From Bacteroidales bacterium (GTDB lineage: Bacteria; Bacteroidota; Bacteroidia; Bacteroidales; P3): a stretch of DNA of 64,000 bases. A program made the position numbers and the translations under genes. Below, piece after piece: positions 42,737 to 52,212 of this stretch. Under the pieces are notes generated by a model. The model did no database searches. It worked only from the letters and a program-made list of their open reading frames with translations, and was not told the origin of the DNA. The stretch spans positions 1 to 64,000 of the forward strand of contig JAILAT010000047.1 of NCBI GenBank assembly GCA_024681475.1, given 5' to 3'. Each line of letters begins with the position of its first letter. Position 1 is the stretch's first letter.

Positions 42737-43858
42737 ATGAACACCATCGTAATCAAGCCTGTGCAAAGCCGGCGCGACCTCAACAAGTTCATTGCTTTTC
42801 CCAACAAGTTGTTCAAGAATGCCCCCACCTACGTTCCTCCCCTGAATTCCGACGAACGCAAGCTGCTGACCAAGAAGAATCCATCGCTGGAGCATGCCGA
42901 CTGCCAGACTTTCTTGGCGTTGCGCGACGGCAAGGTGGTGGGCCGTGTGGCCGCCATCATCAACTACTCGGTCAACGAGCGCTGGGAGAAGAAGGCGGTG
43001 CGTTTCGGCTGGTTCGATTTCATCGATGATTTCGAGGTGTGCAAGGCGCTGTTCGACACCGTGGTGGAGTGGGGCAAAGCCAAAGGCATGACGGAGATAG
43101 AGGGTCCCTTCGGCTTCACCGATATGGACAAGGAGTGCTGGGTCATCGAGGGCTTCAACGAGCGCCAGAACATGAGCACACTCTACAATCCCGAATACTA
43201 CATCGACTTCATCCAGAAGCTGGGCTGCACCATCAAATGCCGCTGGCAGCAGTACCGTATGCCGGCCAGCCAGCCCATCCCCGACAAGGTGGAAAGGCTC
43301 AACGGCCTTATCATGAAGAAATACGATCTCAAGCTGCTGCACTTCAAGTCGCGCAAAGAGATATACCCCTATGCTCACAAATTTTTCAACACGCTGAACG
43401 GCGCTTTCAAGGACCTCTACGACTTCGTACCCCTGACGGAGAAGGAGATAGATGTCTACATCAAGGAATATTTCCCCTTTGTGAACCTCGAATTTGCCAA
43501 TTTTGTGGTCGACAAGGACGACAACCTGGTGGCCTTTGGCCTCAGCATTCCGAGCCTCACCGAGGCATACAAGAAAGCCAACGGACGCCTCTTCCCCTTC
43601 GGATGGTATCATCTGCTACGTGCTTTGAAACATTACGACACTATCGACTTGCTGCTCAACGGTGTGCACCCCGACTGGCAGAAACGTGGCGTACACTCCA
43701 TCTACTATGCCGAGATGAACCGCAACGCCATCAAGAACCATGTGACGTGGGCCTACACCAACCCGCAAATCATTGGCAACGAGGCAGAAAAGTTGTGGGG
43801 CACCACATACGATGTCACCCCGCTGATGACCCGTGCGGTATTCGGGAAAAGCATCTGA
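42737..43858 (+). CDS. GNAT-like protein linked to sphingolipid synthesis
   Basis: 373 residues of an acyltransferase-like (GNAT) fold: VGRVAAIINYSVNERW, FGWFDFIDDFEVCKALFDTV, GPFGFTDMDKECWVIEGF, later LLLNGVHPDWQKRGVHSIYYAEM. This protein type is found directly after spt in Bacteroides and relatives, which suggests a role in sphingolipid synthesis or export, but its reaction is not known to me. No signal peptide, so cytoplasmic. Confidence 0.82.
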   Translation: MNTIVIKPVQSRRDLNKFIAFPNKLFKNAPTYVPPLNSDERKLLTKKNPSLEHADCQTFLALRDGKVVGRVAAIINYSVNERWEKKAVRFGWFDFIDDFEVCKALFDTVVEWGKAKGMTEIEGPFGFTDMDKECWVIEGFNERQNMSTLYNPEYYIDFIQKLGCTIKCRWQQYRMPASQPIPDKVERLNGLIMKKYDLKLLHFKSRKEIYPYAHKFFNTLNGAFKDLYDFVPLTEKEIDVYIKEYFPFVNLEFANFVVDKDDNLVAFGLSIPSLTEAYKKANGRLFPFGWYHLLRALKHYDTIDLLLNGVHPDWQKRGVHSIYYAEMNRNAIKNHVTWAYTNPQIIGNEAEKLWGTTYDVTPLMTRAVFGKSI

Positions 43859-43946
43859 GGCCTTCACCCTGCGAGTTTGTCATGACCCTTTGTACAATAA
43901 ATATGGCGCTCTGGCGTTATTGTTAGAAATATAAAACCACTTAACT

Positions 43947-46055
43947 ATGGGTACACGAAAGAAAAAAAAGCTTGTCATTGTCTTGATTGCCGTGGTGTTG
44001 GTAGCAGCCATTGGCACCGGTCTGTGGTTTTGGCTACGGCCTAATAAAGTCAGCACCGAAGACTATCAGCCAATAGAAGAGTTCAAGGAAGCCTACGAGG
44101 CGTTGGAGACCAAGCAGAAGGCTCCCGACTACGACTTGGAGAAGACCATTCGTGTCATCAATAGTATGGAAGTGGCTCAGAGTCAGTCCAAAGACTTCGA
44201 CCAGTTTCTTGAATATCTGGCTCGTCAGGACTATGAGGGCGTAGCCCCCGAAGTCCTTGAGGCCAAGAAGAAGATGATGCCTGTGCTGCAGGAGATCTAT
44301 CTGCTGCAGAAAGAGCACGACGAGCTGAACTTCTGGACGCCGCTGGTGCAGCAGCTGTGTACCGACCCGGCAGCCAGCAACATGGTCCGCGACGCCTTCA
44401 CAGGTCAGGGCATCGGCGCCATGCTGCAGTTCAACGTTGTGGCCAACCAGATTTTCGAGCAGTACAAGAAAGAGCAGGAGCTCAAGGGTGAGCTGAAGCG
44501 AAAGATACAGGAAATCCGCAAGGACTATCTGGCCTATGTCGAGGAATTCACCCCTGTCTATGTGAAATATATGACAGAATGGGACAAGCTCTGCATCGAC
44601 AAGGACAAAGCCTATATCGACCTCTACACCAACCAGCCCGACGCAGTGGTGAAGGACTGCGAGAAGATTCTGGCCAACTATCCCACCAACCGCGAAGCCC
44701 TGCTGCTCAGAGCTTTGGGCCTCATCCTCTCCAGCAAGCAGCACGACAGCCAGGAGATGTTCAACTTTGCGGGTATCTCCGACACCAACATCCTCACCCA
44801 GCGCGACATCATGCTCACCGAAGCACAGCAGACCCTCAACTATTATATGGATCTCTACCCTGCGCAATCGGCACCGGCGCTGGTGGTACAGGGCTTGTTG
44901 CTCGACTATCAGGGCGACCACCAGCAGGCCTTCTCACACTACGAGCAGGCTGCCGTGGAGTACCCTCGCCAGTCGGAGCAGCTCACCGACCTTCTCAATT
45001 GCTATCGCTCCCGTACCTACCTCAACAACAGTCGTGAAGGCCTCTACCTGCTGACGCTCTACAAGTCCACCATGGAAGGCTTCGGCTTCTTCAGCCCCAA
45101 CCTCATCAAGGCGGCCTACTACGACCAGGTGGGCGACTACGACAACTGCAGCAAGGAGATATACAACCACTTCTTCCGCCGCAGCAACCAGACCTCCTAC
45201 GACTGCCTGCTGGCCGACATGCGCCTCTGCGAGGAGACTCTGCCCATCAGCTTCAACCGTCTGCTGCCCGAGCGCTGCTACATCGATGTCACCTTCGGCA
45301 AACAGGACAAGCTGCTGGGCCTGTCGTCCGACGACCAGCAAATCAAGGTCACCGTCGAGAACCGTTCCGACCACGATTTGGAGAACCTGCGCGTGTTCCT
45401 TTGCATCCATTTCACCGATATGTATGCCGATGACTACCATGTCGTCAAGCTGCCCACCTTCAACCGCATCACTGTGCGCTCCAAGGCTGATGTCAGCAAC
45501 ATTGATCTGAACTATATGGACAAGAACTTCGACCATATTTCCAGTGTCCGCGCCATTGCGATGACCGACAATAGCATCTGCTGGATCGACAACGTCTACA
45601 ACTCCACCGACAATATCGACTACAACCCGGCACACCAGATCGATTTTGCACAGCTCTCAAAGGCTTTGGACAGCAACGCCATGCGCTCGCGCGACGCCTA
45701 TCTCTCCGCCATCAAGAAGAGCGACGAGACATTCCGTCAGTCCATTTTGCACAACACCCGTGTCACCTCGTCGAAGGACAGCGGCTTGCTGAAAAAGACA
45801 CGCAACTATATCTCCATCGAGCTGCCCCGCGAACTCATACTCCTGAATCCCACTTTCAACTGGCAACAACAACTTTCGCCCACCGAGAACTACCTGAAAG
45901 GCAGCTATATCCACCTCTCGTTTGACACCGAGATACCCGAAGGCCACCGCCAAAAGCTTTACATCGCCACGCCCTATCTCAACTATGCCGTCACTATCCA
46001 GAACGCTGGTGGCCGATTGGCAGTGGTCGAGGTCAAGAATATGGCTGCAAAGTAA
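43947..46055 (+). CDS. Membrane-anchored TPR-like protein of unknown function
   Basis: 702 residues with one N-terminal membrane helix (KKLVIVLIAVVLVAAIGTGLWFWL), so the rest is periplasmic. The middle shows helical repeats of TPR character (VVKDCEKILANYPTNREALLL, ALVVQGLLLDYQGDHQQAFSHYEQAAVEYP). The last 250 residues look beta-rich (IKVTVENRSDHDLENLRVFL, SYIHLSFDTEIPEG). It begins 88 nt after the GNAT-like gene, on the same strand. I recognise no family; a cell-envelope scaffold is the most that can be inferred. Confidence 0.75.
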   Translation: MGTRKKKKLVIVLIAVVLVAAIGTGLWFWLRPNKVSTEDYQPIEEFKEAYEALETKQKAPDYDLEKTIRVINSMEVAQSQSKDFDQFLEYLARQDYEGVAPEVLEAKKKMMPVLQEIYLLQKEHDELNFWTPLVQQLCTDPAASNMVRDAFTGQGIGAMLQFNVVANQIFEQYKKEQELKGELKRKIQEIRKDYLAYVEEFTPVYVKYMTEWDKLCIDKDKAYIDLYTNQPDAVVKDCEKILANYPTNREALLLRALGLILSSKQHDSQEMFNFAGISDTNILTQRDIMLTEAQQTLNYYMDLYPAQSAPALVVQGLLLDYQGDHQQAFSHYEQAAVEYPRQSEQLTDLLNCYRSRTYLNNSREGLYLLTLYKSTMEGFGFFSPNLIKAAYYDQVGDYDNCSKEIYNHFFRRSNQTSYDCLLADMRLCEETLPISFNRLLPERCYIDVTFGKQDKLLGLSSDDQQIKVTVENRSDHDLENLRVFLCIHFTDMYADDYHVVKLPTFNRITVRSKADVSNIDLNYMDKNFDHISSVRAIAMTDNSICWIDNVYNSTDNIDYNPAHQIDFAQLSKALDSNAMRSRDAYLSAIKKSDETFRQSILHNTRVTSSKDSGLLKKTRNYISIELPRELILLNPTFNWQQQLSPTENYLKGSYIHLSFDTEIPEGHRQKLYIATPYLNYAVTIQNAGGRLAVVEVKNMAAK

Positions 46056-46142
46056 ATGAAGAACACTACGTACAACTATCATTCATAGGTATGCGTAGTG
46101 ATTTTGCAGAAAAGCAACAAATGCAATAATAAATAACGGGCA

Positions 46143-46589
46143 ATGAAAAGAATCAAGAAAACAGGGTTAGCCCTGGTGGGAATTGCTATCCTGATGATGG
46201 CTTTCCAATGTGGCAAAGACTATACTAATCCTTTTAACATCTTCAATATCCATCATTCTGCTTGTCTGTCTTATACTGATGCCGATGCCAAAGGATATGA
46301 ATCCCCCGACAGTGTCAGTGTGGAGTATCAGAACGGAACGGTTCATGTCACCCACCATAACCTACTGGTTAACTGTGGCACGGCCGAAATGGAGGGCGGC
46401 ATCATGGTCACATGCATCCGCGAGGGTATGACCATTCATATCTACGAAGAGGAAACTGGAAACAACCCGGCCGATTGTATGTGCGAAGTGGACAACGAGT
46501 TTGACTTCTACTGCCTGGAGCGTGGTACCTTCACATTCGTGTTCCACAACTGGTATCCCGAAGCACAATCGTTCACTTTTACATTCTAA
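46143..46589 (+). CDS. Small cysteine-containing lipoprotein
   Basis: 148 residues. The signal peptide ends in a lipobox-like FQCG (Cys at residue 23). The mature protein has six more cysteines (SACLSY, VNCGTAE, VTCIREG, DCMCEVDN, FYCLERG) that could form disulfides in the periplasm or at the surface, and alternating hydrophobic strands to the end (TFTFVFHNWYPEAQSFTFTF). Function unknown. Confidence 0.72.
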   Translation: MKRIKKTGLALVGIAILMMAFQCGKDYTNPFNIFNIHHSACLSYTDADAKGYESPDSVSVEYQNGTVHVTHHNLLVNCGTAEMEGGIMVTCIREGMTIHIYEEETGNNPADCMCEVDNEFDFYCLERGTFTFVFHNWYPEAQSFTFTF

Positions 46590-46608
46590 TAAAGCTTAGT
46601 AGCTCCAA

Positions 46609-46654
46609 CAACAACAACGGATGTTATCCTTTGGATAGCATCCGTTGTTGTTTT
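46609..46654 (+). terminator. Terminator after the 46143 lipoprotein
   Basis: CAACAACGGATG-TT-ATCC-TTT-GGAT-AG-CATCCGTTGTTG followed by TTTT: a 16-bp stem with one internal mismatch pair. Confidence 0.88.
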
Positions 46655-46793
46655 AGAGCATCAAATCAATCTGTCCTGTTGTTTTTTATCTTATTTGTTT
46701 GGATTCAATTAGTTGCTTTTGTTTGAGAATGTGCGTAAAGCGATTCAAAAAGGGTAGAGATGGGAATGTCAATATCTTCTGTCGCCCCGTTTC

Positions 46794-47600
46794 TTACACC
46801 TTGTAATAGCTCCGCAGCGTGGAGACGAACCAGTTGCCGGGGATCAGCTTTTTCAGCAGCACCGAGAGGCGTTGTTCGAAGTTGGCGACCACATAGCGCA
46901 GATGGGGATGGCTCGACTCGATGATCTTTACCACCTTTTTGGCCAGAAAATCGGGCTTCAGGCCGCCGTTCTCCTCTTTCTCGATGAGTGACAGCGAGCG
47001 GGCAAAACTAGCGCCGTAGGCGTCGCTTTTTGCCGTCGCCTCGGAGTTGCGTCGGCTGGCGGTGAAGCCGGTGGCAAAATCGCCAGGCTCGACCATCGAT
47101 ACCTTGATGCCGAAGCCGCGCACCTCGGCGGCCAGCGCCTCGGTGAAGCCTTCGATGGCAAATTTCGACGCCGAATAGAAGCCTTGGTATGGCAGACCCA
47201 TGACGCCGCCGATGGAGCTGATGTTGACGATGCGTCCGCCGCCCTGGGCACGCAGGGTGGGCAGCACCTCCTGACAGACGTTGACACAGCCACGGAAGTT
47301 GGTATCCATCTGGATGTCAATCTCTTCGTCGGTAGCCAGCTCCAAGGAGCCGCCGATGCCCATGCCGGCATTGTTGACAACCACGTCGATGCGTCCCTGC
47401 TCGGCCAGCAGCTGCGCCACGGCGGCCTTGACCGACGCCCGTTGACGGACGTCCATGACAAGATAATGTATTCCGTTGTCGTTCTGTCCGATAGCTTTGC
47501 GGCTGGTGCCGTAGACGATGTAGCCCTTGGCGGCAAGACGGCGGGCGATGGCTTGGCCAAATCCCGACGAGGCTCCAGTGATAAGTACGACTTTCTTCAT
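46794..47600 (-). CDS. Short-chain dehydrogenase/reductase
   Basis: 268 residues from the ATG at 47600 (MKKVVLITGASSGFGQAIAR). The open frame reaches far upstream to 48614, but that part is antisense to the DUF4175 gene. Classical SDR motifs: TGASSGFG for NAD(P) binding, NNAGMGIGG, ISSIGG, the catalytic YSASKFA and MVEPGDFATGF. Substrate unknown. Promoter TATCTTTG 45 nt upstream. Confidence 0.9.
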   Translation of the reverse strand: MKKVVLITGASSGFGQAIARRLAAKGYIVYGTSRKAIGQNDNGIHYLVMDVRQRASVKAAVAQLLAEQGRIDVVVNNAGMGIGGSLELATDEEIDIQMDTNFRGCVNVCQEVLPTLRAQGGGRIVNISSIGGVMGLPYQGFYSASKFAIEGFTEALAAEVRGFGIKVSMVEPGDFATGFTASRRNSEATAKSDAYGASFARSLSLIEKEENGGLKPDFLAKKVVKIIESSHPHLRYVVANFEQRLSVLLKKLIPGNWFVSTLRSYYKV

Positions 47601-47644
47601 GATTATTAGTCTGTTGGCTGTGTGATAATGCTTTTTTGATTTTG

Positions 47645-47652
47645 CAAAGATA
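47645..47652 (-). promoter_or_regulatory. -7 box TATCTTTG for the SDR gene
   Basis: The reverse complement of CAAAGATA; supports the SDR start at 47600 rather than the longer frame. Confidence 0.7.
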
Positions 47653-47779
47653 GCATTTTTTCCGCATTTGTGCGCTTTTCTTTTTTTCGCGGCACTCCCC
47701 CACCCCATTTCTTCGTCGGCATAGTTGCCTAGTTCACAATTATTAAGAAAAATAATCTGCCAGATATATTTATTTATTG

Positions 47780-47787
47780 TATCTTTG
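47780..47787 (+). promoter_or_regulatory. -7 box TATCTTTG for the DUF4175 gene
   Basis: TATCTTTG lies 27 nt before the start codon, so the leader is only about 20 nt long. Confidence 0.7.
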
Positions 47788-47813
47788 TAAATTATTTCAA
47801 CGACCCCGTTGTG

Positions 47814-50800
47814 ATGCCAACTGAAAGTAACATAGTTGATAAACTGGACCGTTTCATACGGAAATACTACAAGAATCGCCTGCTGAAGGGCGCCTTGCTC
47901 GCCGTCGCGTTGCTGGTGGGGCTCTATCTGGTGATGGTGCTGTTGGAGCATTTCGGTTGGTTTGGCACGGGGGTGCGCACGCTGCTGTTCTGGGGCTTCA
48001 TCGCCGCCACCGTTGCGGTGTTGGCCTACTATGTGGTCACCCCTTTGTTGAAAATGAGGGGCTTGGGCCGACGTATCTCCTACGACGAGGCGGCGCGCAT
48101 CATCGGTGAGCATTTCCCCGAGGTGAAGGATAAGCTGCTGAATCTCTTGCAGCTGCAGAGCTCGCAAGCGGGTGGCGCCACACCCGACGGCGCCAGCGCC
48201 GAGCTGCTGCGCGCCAGCATCGACCAGAAGACCGCCAGCCTCTCGCCGGTGCCGTTCCAGAAAGCCATCGATTTGTCGAAGAACCGCCGCTATGTGAAAT
48301 ATGCCGCCATCCCGCTGGTGCTGCTGGTGGCAGGATTGCTGATAGCGCCGTCGCTCATCACCGACCCGTCGCAGCGTCTGCTGAACCACAACACCCAGTA
48401 TGAGCGTCCTGCGCCGTTCACTTTTGTGCTGGAGAACAGCGACTTGACGGCTACGCAGCAGGACGACTACACGGTGCGTGTGGCGCTCGAAGGCGACGCC
48501 ATCCCTAAGGATGTGTCGATTGTCGTCGAAGGCACCACCCTGCGGATGCAGCAGGTCGACAAGCTGCACTACAGCTACACTTTCAAGAATATACAGCGCT
48601 CGCAGCGTTTCCATTTCTCCGCTGTGGGCGTCAACTCAGCAGAGTACGAGGTGGAGGTCAACCCCAAGCCCGCCGTGGTGGCGTTCCAAGCCACGGTGAC
48701 CTATCCCGCCTACATAGGCCGCGACGCCGAAACCTTCAGCAACAACGGCGACCTGGTGGTGCCCAAAGGCTCGCGTATTGCCTGGAGTTTCCAGACCAAG
48801 GATGCCGACTCGCTGGCCTTTCTGGTGGGCGACAGCAACGCATGGCGCGCCATGGCAATGCAGCCCAACGCCAACGGCCGCACCACCCATACGCTCCGCG
48901 CCAACACGTCGTTCCAGTATGCCTTCTGCGTCAGCAACCGCTACGTGGACTCCGACACCATAGGCTATGCCGTCTCGGTCATCGAGGATGCCTATCCGAT
49001 GATAGTGGTGATGTCCATGACCGACAGCACCGCGCCCGACAGGCTCTTCTTCCGTGGCAATATCAAGGACGACTACGGCTTCGCCAAGCTGGAGTTCGTC
49101 ATCGAGCGCACCAATGTCCGCGACACGTCGCAACATTCGCGCGAGCTGCGCCAGATAGCCATCACCGGCGAGGCATCGCAGGAATTCTACTATTCGCTTG
49201 ATTTCTCGACGCTGGAGCAGGAGCCCGGTGACGAATTCAAATACTGGTTCCGCGTGTGGGACAACGACGGCGTGAACGGCAGCAAGATGACGGAATCGAA
49301 CAGTTTCGCCACCCATGTGCCCACCGAAGAGGAGATTGACGACATCATCCAAAGCCGCTCCGACGACATACGCCAGCAGGGCGAACTGTCGATGAACGAG
49401 CTGCGCAAGCTGCAGGAGGAAATCAACGACCTGATGCGCAAGCTGGTGGACAAGAAAGAACTCACCTGGCAGGACAAAAAGCAGCTGGAGGAGCTGCAGA
49501 AGAAGCAGCAGGAGGTGAAGGAGATGCTGCAGCAGATGCGCAACCAGATGCAGGAAAACAACCGCATGGAGGAGAAATACCGCGAGCAGAGCGAGCAAAT
49601 AATCGAGAAACAGAAGGAACTCGACAAACTCTTCGACCAGGTGATGAGCGATGAGATCAAGGAGATGATGAAGGAGATGGAGAAGCTGATGAACGAGATG
49701 GACAAGAAAAAGGTACAGGAGGAGCTGGAGAACCTGAAAATGAAGAATGAAGACCTCGAAAAACAGCTGGATCAGAACATCGAGCTGATGAAGCGTCTGG
49801 AGCTGGAGAAGAAGGTGGAACAGGCTGTCAACAAGGCTGAAGAGCTGGGCAAAAAACAGGCTGAGCTGTCCGAGAAAAGCGAGCAGAAAGGCGCCGACAA
49901 GGAGCAGCTGATGAAGGAACAGCAGAAGCTCTCCGAGCAGTTTCAGGAGCTGAAAAAGGATATCGACCAGATACAGAAAGACTACAAAAACTTGTCGGAC
50001 CCGCAGGATTTCAAAGTCAGCGAGGAACTCCAGAAAAGCATCGAGCAGAATCAGCAGAACGCCCAGAACCAGCTGAACAAAGGCAAGCAGAAAGACGCCT
50101 CCAAGTCGCAGAAAGAGGCCGCAGAGAAGCTGGAACAGCTCTCCGAGCAGCTGGCCCAAGAGCAGATGGACATGGAACAGGAGGAACTCTCTGAGGATGC
50201 TGAGGAGGTGCGCCGATTGCTGAAAAACCTTGTGCAGCTCTCCATCGACCAGGAGTCGCTCATCGGCACGCTGAATACAGTCAGCATCAACGACCCCAAA
50301 TACCAGCAGATTATCGTCGACCAGAACAAGATCAAGTCCGATTTCCGCAACGTCGAGGACTCGCTGCGCGCCCTGGCACGTCGCCAAATCAAGGTGGCCG
50401 CCATGGTCAACAAGGAGCTTGGGGAGGTGAACAGCAACATGAGCAAGTCGCTCTCCGGCCTGCTGGAATTCAACCAGTCGTTCTATGCCAACTACAGGAA
50501 CACACAGTCGGCACGCTCGATGCAATACACCATGACCTCGCTGAACAATCTGGCCCTGGTGCTGGCCGAGTCGCTCGACCAGATGCAGAACCAGATGCGT
50601 CAGAACCAGCAGCAGAAGAAGAGCGGCAGCTGCAAGCGGACAGGCAAAAAGAGCGGCAGTTGCAGCAATCCCGGCAAAGGCAAGCCGTCGCCCAAATCGA
50701 TGCGGCAGATGCAGGAGGAGCTCAACAAGCAGATGAAACAACTCAAGGAGGAGCTCGACAAGAAGGGTAACAAGCCAGGCTCACGCACGAAGATTGGCGA

Positions 50801-51239
50801 CCACAACACGATGAGTTCCGAGTTTGCCCGCATGGCGGCACAGCAGGAGCAGATTCGCCGCATGATGCAGGAATATGGTCAGGAATTGAAGCAGCAGAAC
50901 GCCGGAAACAGCAAGCTGGCCAAGGAGATAGACGAGATGATGAAGCAGATGGAACAGACCGAGACAGACCTCGTCAACAAGACCATCACCAAGCAGACCA
51001 TCAACCGTCAGCAACAGATACTCACCCGTCTCCTGCAACACGAGAAAGCGGAGATGCAGCGTGAGAAGGAGGAACGTCGCGAAAGCCGGGAGGCGCAAGA
51101 GCAATACCAGCCTTCACAGGGCGATCTGGAAAAATATCAGCGTCTGCAGGAGCAGAACATCGAACTTTTCCACACCACGCCTCCCAACATGAATAATTTC
51201 TACAAAAACAAGGTGAACGGCTATTTCTTCAAGTTCTAG
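47814..51239 (+). CDS. DUF4175-like giant membrane coiled-coil protein
   Basis: 1141 residues from the ATG at 47814; a GTG directly in front is possible. Two N-terminal membrane helices (KGALLAVALLVGLYLVMVLLE, LLFWGFIAATVAVLAYYVVTP), a third near residue 170 (IPLVLLVAGLLIAP), then beta-rich immunoglobulin-like segments to about residue 500, then some 600 residues of Gln-, Glu-, Lys- and Met-rich coiled coil (for example KQLEELQKKQQEVKEMLQQM). This order fits the DUF4175 family of Bacteroidetes. The protein should span the periplasm. Its role is unknown. Confidence 0.82.
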   Translation: MPTESNIVDKLDRFIRKYYKNRLLKGALLAVALLVGLYLVMVLLEHFGWFGTGVRTLLFWGFIAATVAVLAYYVVTPLLKMRGLGRRISYDEAARIIGEHFPEVKDKLLNLLQLQSSQAGGATPDGASAELLRASIDQKTASLSPVPFQKAIDLSKNRRYVKYAAIPLVLLVAGLLIAPSLITDPSQRLLNHNTQYERPAPFTFVLENSDLTATQQDDYTVRVALEGDAIPKDVSIVVEGTTLRMQQVDKLHYSYTFKNIQRSQRFHFSAVGVNSAEYEVEVNPKPAVVAFQATVTYPAYIGRDAETFSNNGDLVVPKGSRIAWSFQTKDADSLAFLVGDSNAWRAMAMQPNANGRTTHTLRANTSFQYAFCVSNRYVDSDTIGYAVSVIEDAYPMIVVMSMTDSTAPDRLFFRGNIKDDYGFAKLEFVIERTNVRDTSQHSRELRQIAITGEASQEFYYSLDFSTLEQEPGDEFKYWFRVWDNDGVNGSKMTESNSFATHVPTEEEIDDIIQSRSDDIRQQGELSMNELRKLQEEINDLMRKLVDKKELTWQDKKQLEELQKKQQEVKEMLQQMRNQMQENNRMEEKYREQSEQIIEKQKELDKLFDQVMSDEIKEMMKEMEKLMNEMDKKKVQEELENLKMKNEDLEKQLDQNIELMKRLELEKKVEQAVNKAEELGKKQAELSEKSEQKGADKEQLMKEQQKLSEQFQELKKDIDQIQKDYKNLSDPQDFKVSEELQKSIEQNQQNAQNQLNKGKQKDASKSQKEAAEKLEQLSEQLAQEQMDMEQEELSEDAEEVRRLLKNLVQLSIDQESLIGTLNTVSINDPKYQQIIVDQNKIKSDFRNVEDSLRALARRQIKVAAMVNKELGEVNSNMSKSLSGLLEFNQSFYANYRNTQSARSMQYTMTSLNNLALVLAESLDQMQNQMRQNQQQKKSGSCKRTGKKSGSCSNPGKGKPSPKSMRQMQEELNKQMKQLKEELDKKGNKPGSRTKIGDHNTMSSEFARMAAQQEQIRRMMQEYGQELKQQNAGNSKLAKEIDEMMKQMEQTETDLVNKTITKQTINRQQQILTRLLQHEKAEMQREKEERRESREAQEQYQPSQGDLEKYQRLQEQNIELFHTTPPNMNNFYKNKVNGYFFKF

Positions 51240-51261
51240 CCCCTACCCTACCTGATGAATG

Positions 51262-51846
51262 TTATGGTATCTGCAGCATTTTGTGGGTCTGCAGCGAGAG
51301 TCGCCATTGGGGATGCCCTTTGATGTAATCTACTGTTTGGGCAGCGATGGCACTGTTTTTTTGAGGGTCTCCAGTGTCGCAGGGCTGCAGAAAGCGGGCG
51401 TGCGACACCTCGATTTCGCTGTATTCTGGTGGCTGATGCTGTCCGTCGAACACCACCTTTATCTCGTCGACGCGGCGCAGAACGACCTGGGCGGTGGCAC
51501 CCAGGAAAAGGTCTTTGGGCGATAGTGTTATCCAGTCGACATTGGCCGGAAGTGGCCTGGTTCCGTTGGTTTCCACGGCCACCCTCCTGCCGATGCTGTG
51601 CAGTGCATCCACCAGGTTTTCCGTCAGCTGCAATGCGGGCTCCCCGCCGGTGATGACGACGTGTTTGGCAGGGTATTGCATCACTTCGCCGACAATCTCC
51701 GCCTCGCTCATGGTGCGCCCGTCGTTGTGCTTCGTGTCACAAAAAGGGCATTGCAGATTGCAGCCTGCGAAACGCACAAAGACAGCGGCGGTGCCGGTGT
51801 GGAAGCCTTCGCCTTGCAACGAATAGAATATCTCGTTGATTTTCAT
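51262..51846 (-). CDS. queE: 7-carboxy-7-deazaguanine synthase
   Basis: 194 residues. The radical SAM enzyme turns carboxytetrahydropterin into CDG, third step to preQ0 and queuosine. The cluster motif is CNLQCPFC, followed by ITGGEPALQ and ETNGTRPLP. SLQGEGFHTG near the start is typical of QueE. Last gene of the queC-queD-queE operon, 3 nt after queD. Confidence 0.94.
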   Translation of the reverse strand: MKINEIFYSLQGEGFHTGTAAVFVRFAGCNLQCPFCDTKHNDGRTMSEAEIVGEVMQYPAKHVVITGGEPALQLTENLVDALHSIGRRVAVETNGTRPLPANVDWITLSPKDLFLGATAQVVLRRVDEIKVVFDGQHQPPEYSEIEVSHARFLQPCDTGDPQKNSAIAAQTVDYIKGHPQWRLSLQTHKMLQIP

Positions 51847-51849
51847 CGT

Positions 51850-52182
51850 TCAGTCGCGCTCGTAGGTGGCCATGTTGCCGCTGCTCTCCTGCACGTCGAC
51901 ACGGTAGCAGTGGGGTATCTGTTCGCAGCACCAGCGTGCCAGGTTTTCCGCCGTGGGGTTGTCGGGAATCACGTCGTTGAGCACTTTGTGATCCAGCGGG
52001 TCGGCGATACGGCGCTTGATTTCTGCGAAATCGACAATCATGCCGTTGCGGTCCAGTTCCTGCGCTTTGCAGTACACGGTGATGGTCCAGTTGTGGCCAT
52101 GGATGGCGGTGCATTTGCTGGGATAGTCAAGCTCCAGACGGTGCGCCCCCGATATTTCCAATGTTTTCTTGAGGTAGTACAT
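51850..52182 (-). CDS. queD: 6-carboxytetrahydropterin synthase
   Basis: 110 residues. QueD makes 6-carboxy-5,6,7,8-tetrahydropterin from dihydroneopterin triphosphate. Zinc ligands in SGAHRL and HGHNW; the catalytic Cys is in SKCTAIHGHN; further DFAEIKRRI, LDHKVLND and NPTAENLA. It starts 30 nt after queC. Confidence 0.95.
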   Translation of the reverse strand: MYYLKKTLEISGAHRLELDYPSKCTAIHGHNWTITVYCKAQELDRNGMIVDFAEIKRRIADPLDHKVLNDVIPDNPTAENLARWCCEQIPHCYRVDVQESSGNMATYERD

Positions 52183-52212
52183 GTCTATTTTTATGATGTG
52201 ATGATTTGTTGT

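Noticed and set aside
46794..48614. 606-residue leftward frame that includes the SDR protein
   Set aside because: The part beyond 47600 is antisense to the DUF4175 gene; a promoter box at 47645 and the SDR start MKKVVLITGASSG fix the start at 47600.
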